DNA of 64,000 nucleotides. Origin: Roseovarius litorisediminis. GTDB lineage: Bacteria > Pseudomonadota > Alphaproteobacteria > Rhodobacterales > Rhodobacteraceae. Below are positions 61,365 through 64,000 of this stretch, one piece after another. Both the position numbers and the translations under genes were made by a program. The stretch's first letter is position 1; each line of letters begins with the position of its first letter. The notes under the pieces are model-generated. The model worked only from the letters and a program-made list of their open reading frames with translations. It did no database searches and was not told the DNA's origin. The stretch spans positions 62,001 through 126,000 of the forward strand of contig NZ_FWFL01000010.1 in NCBI RefSeq assembly GCF_900172295.1, written 5' to 3'.

Positions 61365-62303
61365 CTAAGCCAGAGCGCGGGCAATCTCGCGCAGGTGGAC
61401 GTGGCCGGTGCCGCAGCAGCCACCGAAGATGTCCATATGCGGATAGCGCGCCCGCAGGTCGCCCAATTGCTGGCCAAGTTCCACAGGGTTGCCATCTTCG
61501 ATGTGGCCCAGTTTGCACAATGCGATTTTCTCCATCTTGGAAGCATTGGGCCGCACGCCGCGCAGGCGGTTTATCCAGTTGCCCTCGGTCAATGCCGGTT
61601 CGTATTCCAATGGGTGCGAGCAGTTGAGCAGGTAATAATCCGGCGCGGCGTCTCCGGCTTGACGGTCAATCTCAGGGATGGCTTCCGCCAGTGTCGGACC
61701 GGAGCGTAGTCGATGAGAACTGTCCAGCGTCAGTGAAACGGTCAGCGGAACGCCTATCCTCGCTGCAGCGCGGGATACGCCGACAGCCTCGGAGATGTTG
61801 TTGAAGGTTGCCGCGCAGGCGAAATCCACGTTTGCCGCTTTCAGCGTTTCCAGTTGCACCGAATGATAGTCTTCAGCGCTTTCGGCGGTAATTTCGGTGT
61901 TCAACCCATAGGCATCGCCACGCGGCCCAATGCAGCCGCCGATCAGAAGTTGCGGGATCTGGCCAGCATAGGGCTTTGCGATTTCACGCAAGAACTCGAT
62001 GCTGGCGATATTGGCTTCGGCCAGACCAGCGGGAGAATAGCCCAGCTTGGCCCCCCAATCGGGACTGGCGCGGTAATCCAACCCGGTCAGCATGAACGAC
62101 AGGCCAAATTCGGTGGCGACGTCCAGCATATCTGACATGACTTGCCGCATGGCGACCACAGCCTTGGGGTTTTCCAGCAGCGGGAACATGGCGAACTCAG
62201 GCAGTTCGAAACCGTGGCGATACATGATTTCAGTTTCGGCGCCTCCTTCGGTCAAGAAAATTGCGCCGGTGTCAGTGGCCGGGGTCGGGTTGGTGCGGGT
62301 CAT
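61365..62303 (-). CDS. Homocysteine S-methyltransferase family protein
   Basis: 312-aa zinc methyltransferase of the MmuM/BHMT type. LTEGGAETEIMYRHGFELP, GCIGPRGDAYG, YYLLNCSHPLEYEPAL (first zinc Cys) and IFGGCCGTGHVHL (zinc Cys pair) are visible. Substrate could be S-methylmethionine, selenohomocysteine or another thiol. It follows the flavin oxidase by 3 bp, so the two are one transcript. Confidence 0.9.
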   Translation of the reverse strand: MTRTNPTPATDTGAIFLTEGGAETEIMYRHGFELPEFAMFPLLENPKAVVAMRQVMSDMLDVATEFGLSFMLTGLDYRASPDWGAKLGYSPAGLAEANIASIEFLREIAKPYAGQIPQLLIGGCIGPRGDAYGLNTEITAESAEDYHSVQLETLKAANVDFACAATFNNISEAVGVSRAAARIGVPLTVSLTLDSSHRLRSGPTLAEAIPEIDRQAGDAAPDYYLLNCSHPLEYEPALTEGNWINRLRGVRPNASKMEKIALCKLGHIEDGNPVELGQQLGDLRARYPHMDIFGGCCGTGHVHLREIARALA

Positions 62304-62306
62304 GCC

Positions 62307-63689
62307 CTATGCCTCCGGCTTGATGTTCTGGTTGAAACGGAAGCGGTTCTGCGGGTCGTATTTGGTCTTGATTTCGACCAGCCGTTGATAGTTTGCTCCG
62401 AAGGTGGCACGGGTCAGCGCATCATTGTCTTCGCCATGACCGGGAAAATTGAGATAGGCGCGACCCTCATGCCCGAAGCGCGCGGCGCTGTCCCAGCCAT
62501 CGCGCGCCCAGGCAATGTTGGCCGCGTCATCCGCTGCATCGGGCCAGACGCCATCGAGCGAATACATCCAGCCAAAGGATCGGTCGCCAAAGGCGGTGGC
62601 ATCGGCAGGCACCTGCGCAGTGGCCCCGCCAAAATTCCACAGTGACGAGATTGAGTTTTCAGAAGGTGCGGCCTCGGCATTTGCCATGGCCAGATCAATA
62701 ATCTCATCGGACAGTTCAGTCAGGTAGCGCGCCTTCCAATAGCAACGGAAGTCACCGGCGGGCATCAGCGTGTCAAACAGCGTCTGAACCTCGCAATAAC
62801 CCATCCGGCCCGAGAAATCGGTGACCATGTTTCCCAGCTCTCGCAGGGGCTGCATCAGCGCTTCGCCTTCGGCAGCGTCTCCGTTGTACACACAGGCCAG
62901 AGTGTAAACGCGCTTCCCCCAGCTTTCTTCGGGGAAGTCTTCGCCGCCTGCGGTGGAAAACTCGCACAGTGACCCGATCAGCCCGTCATGCTCAAGCATG
63001 AAATCCCGCCAGGCGCGGATCGGGCCGGGGCCGTCTTCGACTGCGTAAATCGGGGCGGCGAACATCACTTCGGGTCCGGCCGGGTGCAGGGAGAATTCGA
63101 ACCGGGTCACCACACCAAAGTTGCCGCCACCGCCCCTGAGCGCCCAGAGCAACTCCGGGTTTTCATCGGCACTGGCGTGTACAAGCGTGCCATCGGCCAT
63201 CACCACCTCCGCCGCCACGAGGTTGTCAATCGACAGCCCGTACTTGGCGCGAAGCCAACCGATTCCGCCCGAGAGCGTCAACCCTGCCACGCCTGTATCC
63301 GAGATCAGACCGCCGGGGGTAGCCAGCCCATGGGCCTGGGTGGCCTTGTCCACGTCACCCCAGAGTGCGCCGCCCTCCACCGAAGCGACGCGTCGTTCGG
63401 CATCAACGCTGACACCTCGCATCTGGGTAAGGTCAACCATCAACCCGCCATCGCAAACCGCATGGCCCGCAACGTTATGGCCGCCCGCGCGGATTGAAAT
63501 GCCCAGATCATGGACTGCGGCATGGCGCACAGCCGCCATCACATCCTGCGCATTCCGACACCGCGCAATCAGTGCGGGCCGCCTGTCGATCATCGCGTTC
63601 CAGACGCCGCGGGCCGCGTCATAGCCGTCTATCCCTGCTGTCAGAAGCTCACCTTCAAAGCCGGAAATATGTGTGTCTGGGCTGCTCAT
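62307..63689 (-). CDS. FAD-linked oxidase, berberine-bridge-enzyme-like
   Basis: 460-aa flavoenzyme. PCMH-type FAD domain with ISIRAGGHNVAGHAVCDGGL (His for covalent FAD) and the second attachment region; GDVDKATQAHGLATPGG and RGGGGNFGVVTRFEFS are typical, and the C-terminal BBE motif is YDPQNRFRFNQNIKP. Start ATG 63689 has AAAGGA seven bases upstream. Oxidises an alcohol, sugar or amine, substrate unknown. It leads the operon with the homocysteine methyltransferase. Confidence 0.93.
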   Translation of the reverse strand: MSSPDTHISGFEGELLTAGIDGYDAARGVWNAMIDRRPALIARCRNAQDVMAAVRHAAVHDLGISIRAGGHNVAGHAVCDGGLMVDLTQMRGVSVDAERRVASVEGGALWGDVDKATQAHGLATPGGLISDTGVAGLTLSGGIGWLRAKYGLSIDNLVAAEVVMADGTLVHASADENPELLWALRGGGGNFGVVTRFEFSLHPAGPEVMFAAPIYAVEDGPGPIRAWRDFMLEHDGLIGSLCEFSTAGGEDFPEESWGKRVYTLACVYNGDAAEGEALMQPLRELGNMVTDFSGRMGYCEVQTLFDTLMPAGDFRCYWKARYLTELSDEIIDLAMANAEAAPSENSISSLWNFGGATAQVPADATAFGDRSFGWMYSLDGVWPDAADDAANIAWARDGWDSAARFGHEGRAYLNFPGHGEDNDALTRATFGANYQRLVEIKTKYDPQNRFRFNQNIKPEA

Positions 63690-63851
63690 GATCAAATCCT
63701 TTCCTTCATTTTCAGAAAGGGTAACGCATCTGGTTTGGCGTGCTCAGTGGCAATTCTGCCAGTTTTGCGGCATACTGGACAAGCGATTATGGCAGATCGG
63801 TCAGAACCGGGCCGTTTTGGACATTTTTGCGTAAAGGGGGAAATTAAAAAA

Positions 63852-64000
63852 ATGGCAAAAAAGCCGCAGATCTTGTTGCTGGCCGCGCCCGAGACTTCGG
63901 CTTCGGTGCTTTATGGGCTTTATGATGTGTTGATGTCGGCGGGGGCTGTTTATCTGGATATGGTGATCGGCAAACCGGGGGATGAGTTGCTGGACGTGAA
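63852..64000 (+). CDS. GlxA-type transcriptional regulator (N-terminal part)
   Basis: 49 codons visible (MAKKPQILLLAAPETSASVL, YGLYDVLMSAGAVYLDMVIG) before the window ends. The DJ-1/PfpI-like start with DVLMSAG is the usual N-terminus of GlxA/FtrA-type AraC-family activators. It is divergent from the flavin oxidase gene across 162 bp and may regulate it. Confidence 0.7.
   Translation, partial: MAKKPQILLLAAPETSASVLYGLYDVLMSAGAVYLDMVIGKPGDELLDV

Overview
The window reads as a chromosome segment of an alphaproteobacterium of the Roseobacter/Rhodobacterales type. Pointers are a class-I-like 5-aminolevulinate synthase (hemA) with an FNR-type box upstream, a circularly permuted (two-piece) tmRNA whose tag ends in LAA, an F1-ATPase inhibitor zeta subunit, an alphaproteobacterial SspB, an RNase E with an acidic insertion in its S1 domain, and separate bmt-like and corrinoid proteins.

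Layout. 1-9.8 kb: housekeeping genes: aminotransferase start, M48 protease, two DsbA-type thiol proteins, ispG, a RodZ-like protein, hemA, an M20 peptidase, a dehalogenase-like hydrolase and two tandem tRNA-Asp. 9.9-12.8 kb: small accessory genes, including an acetyltransferase-like gene whose apparent full-length frame is cut by a TAA codon. 12.87-29.93 kb: a 17-kb integrated element in the 3' end of tRNA-Val, bounded by 25-bp direct repeats. It has a tyrosine integrase at the tRNA end, a complete HK97-type head and packaging set (portal, fused protease-capsid, connectors, HNH, TerS, TerL), one tape-measure protein, and small regulators, but I see no tail tube, baseplate, lysis or replication genes. 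It looks like a capsid-forming phage satellite (or a very tidy prophage remnant) and is the most interesting region. 29.9-42.5 kb: tRNA-Val, tmRNA, a chromate-resistance pair, sspB, fumC, small regulators, a P450/hydrolase operon, ccdA, a TusA-like protein and rne. 42.8-57 kb: a DctB/DctD-like two-component pair (the regulator lacks the GAFTGA loop), pur genes purC-purS-(alcohol dehydrogenase)-purQ, ATPase zeta subunit, homocysteine methyltransferase, radical SAM protein, corrinoid protein, sufE, rnd, purN and purM. 58-61 kb: a tRNA with anticodon CAT followed by a small serine-recombinase cassette (recombinase, DUF2924, DUF3489). 61.4-64 kb: a homocysteine S-methyltransferase-like gene and a flavin oxidase, divergent from the start of a GlxA-type regulator.

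How parts work together. tmRNA and SspB belong to the same trans-translation/ClpXP pathway and lie 2.6 kb apart. The bmt-like and corrinoid proteins fit a methionine synthase split into separate polypeptides. In the 17-kb element, two different palindromic motifs occur both upstream of the portal gene (head of the structural operon) and in the regulator region at the other end, so one or more element-encoded repressors probably control the whole cassette. A 116-bp palindromic repeat occurs twice outside the element, once immediately after sspB and once between two convergent genes. No CRISPR array or rRNA gene was seen.
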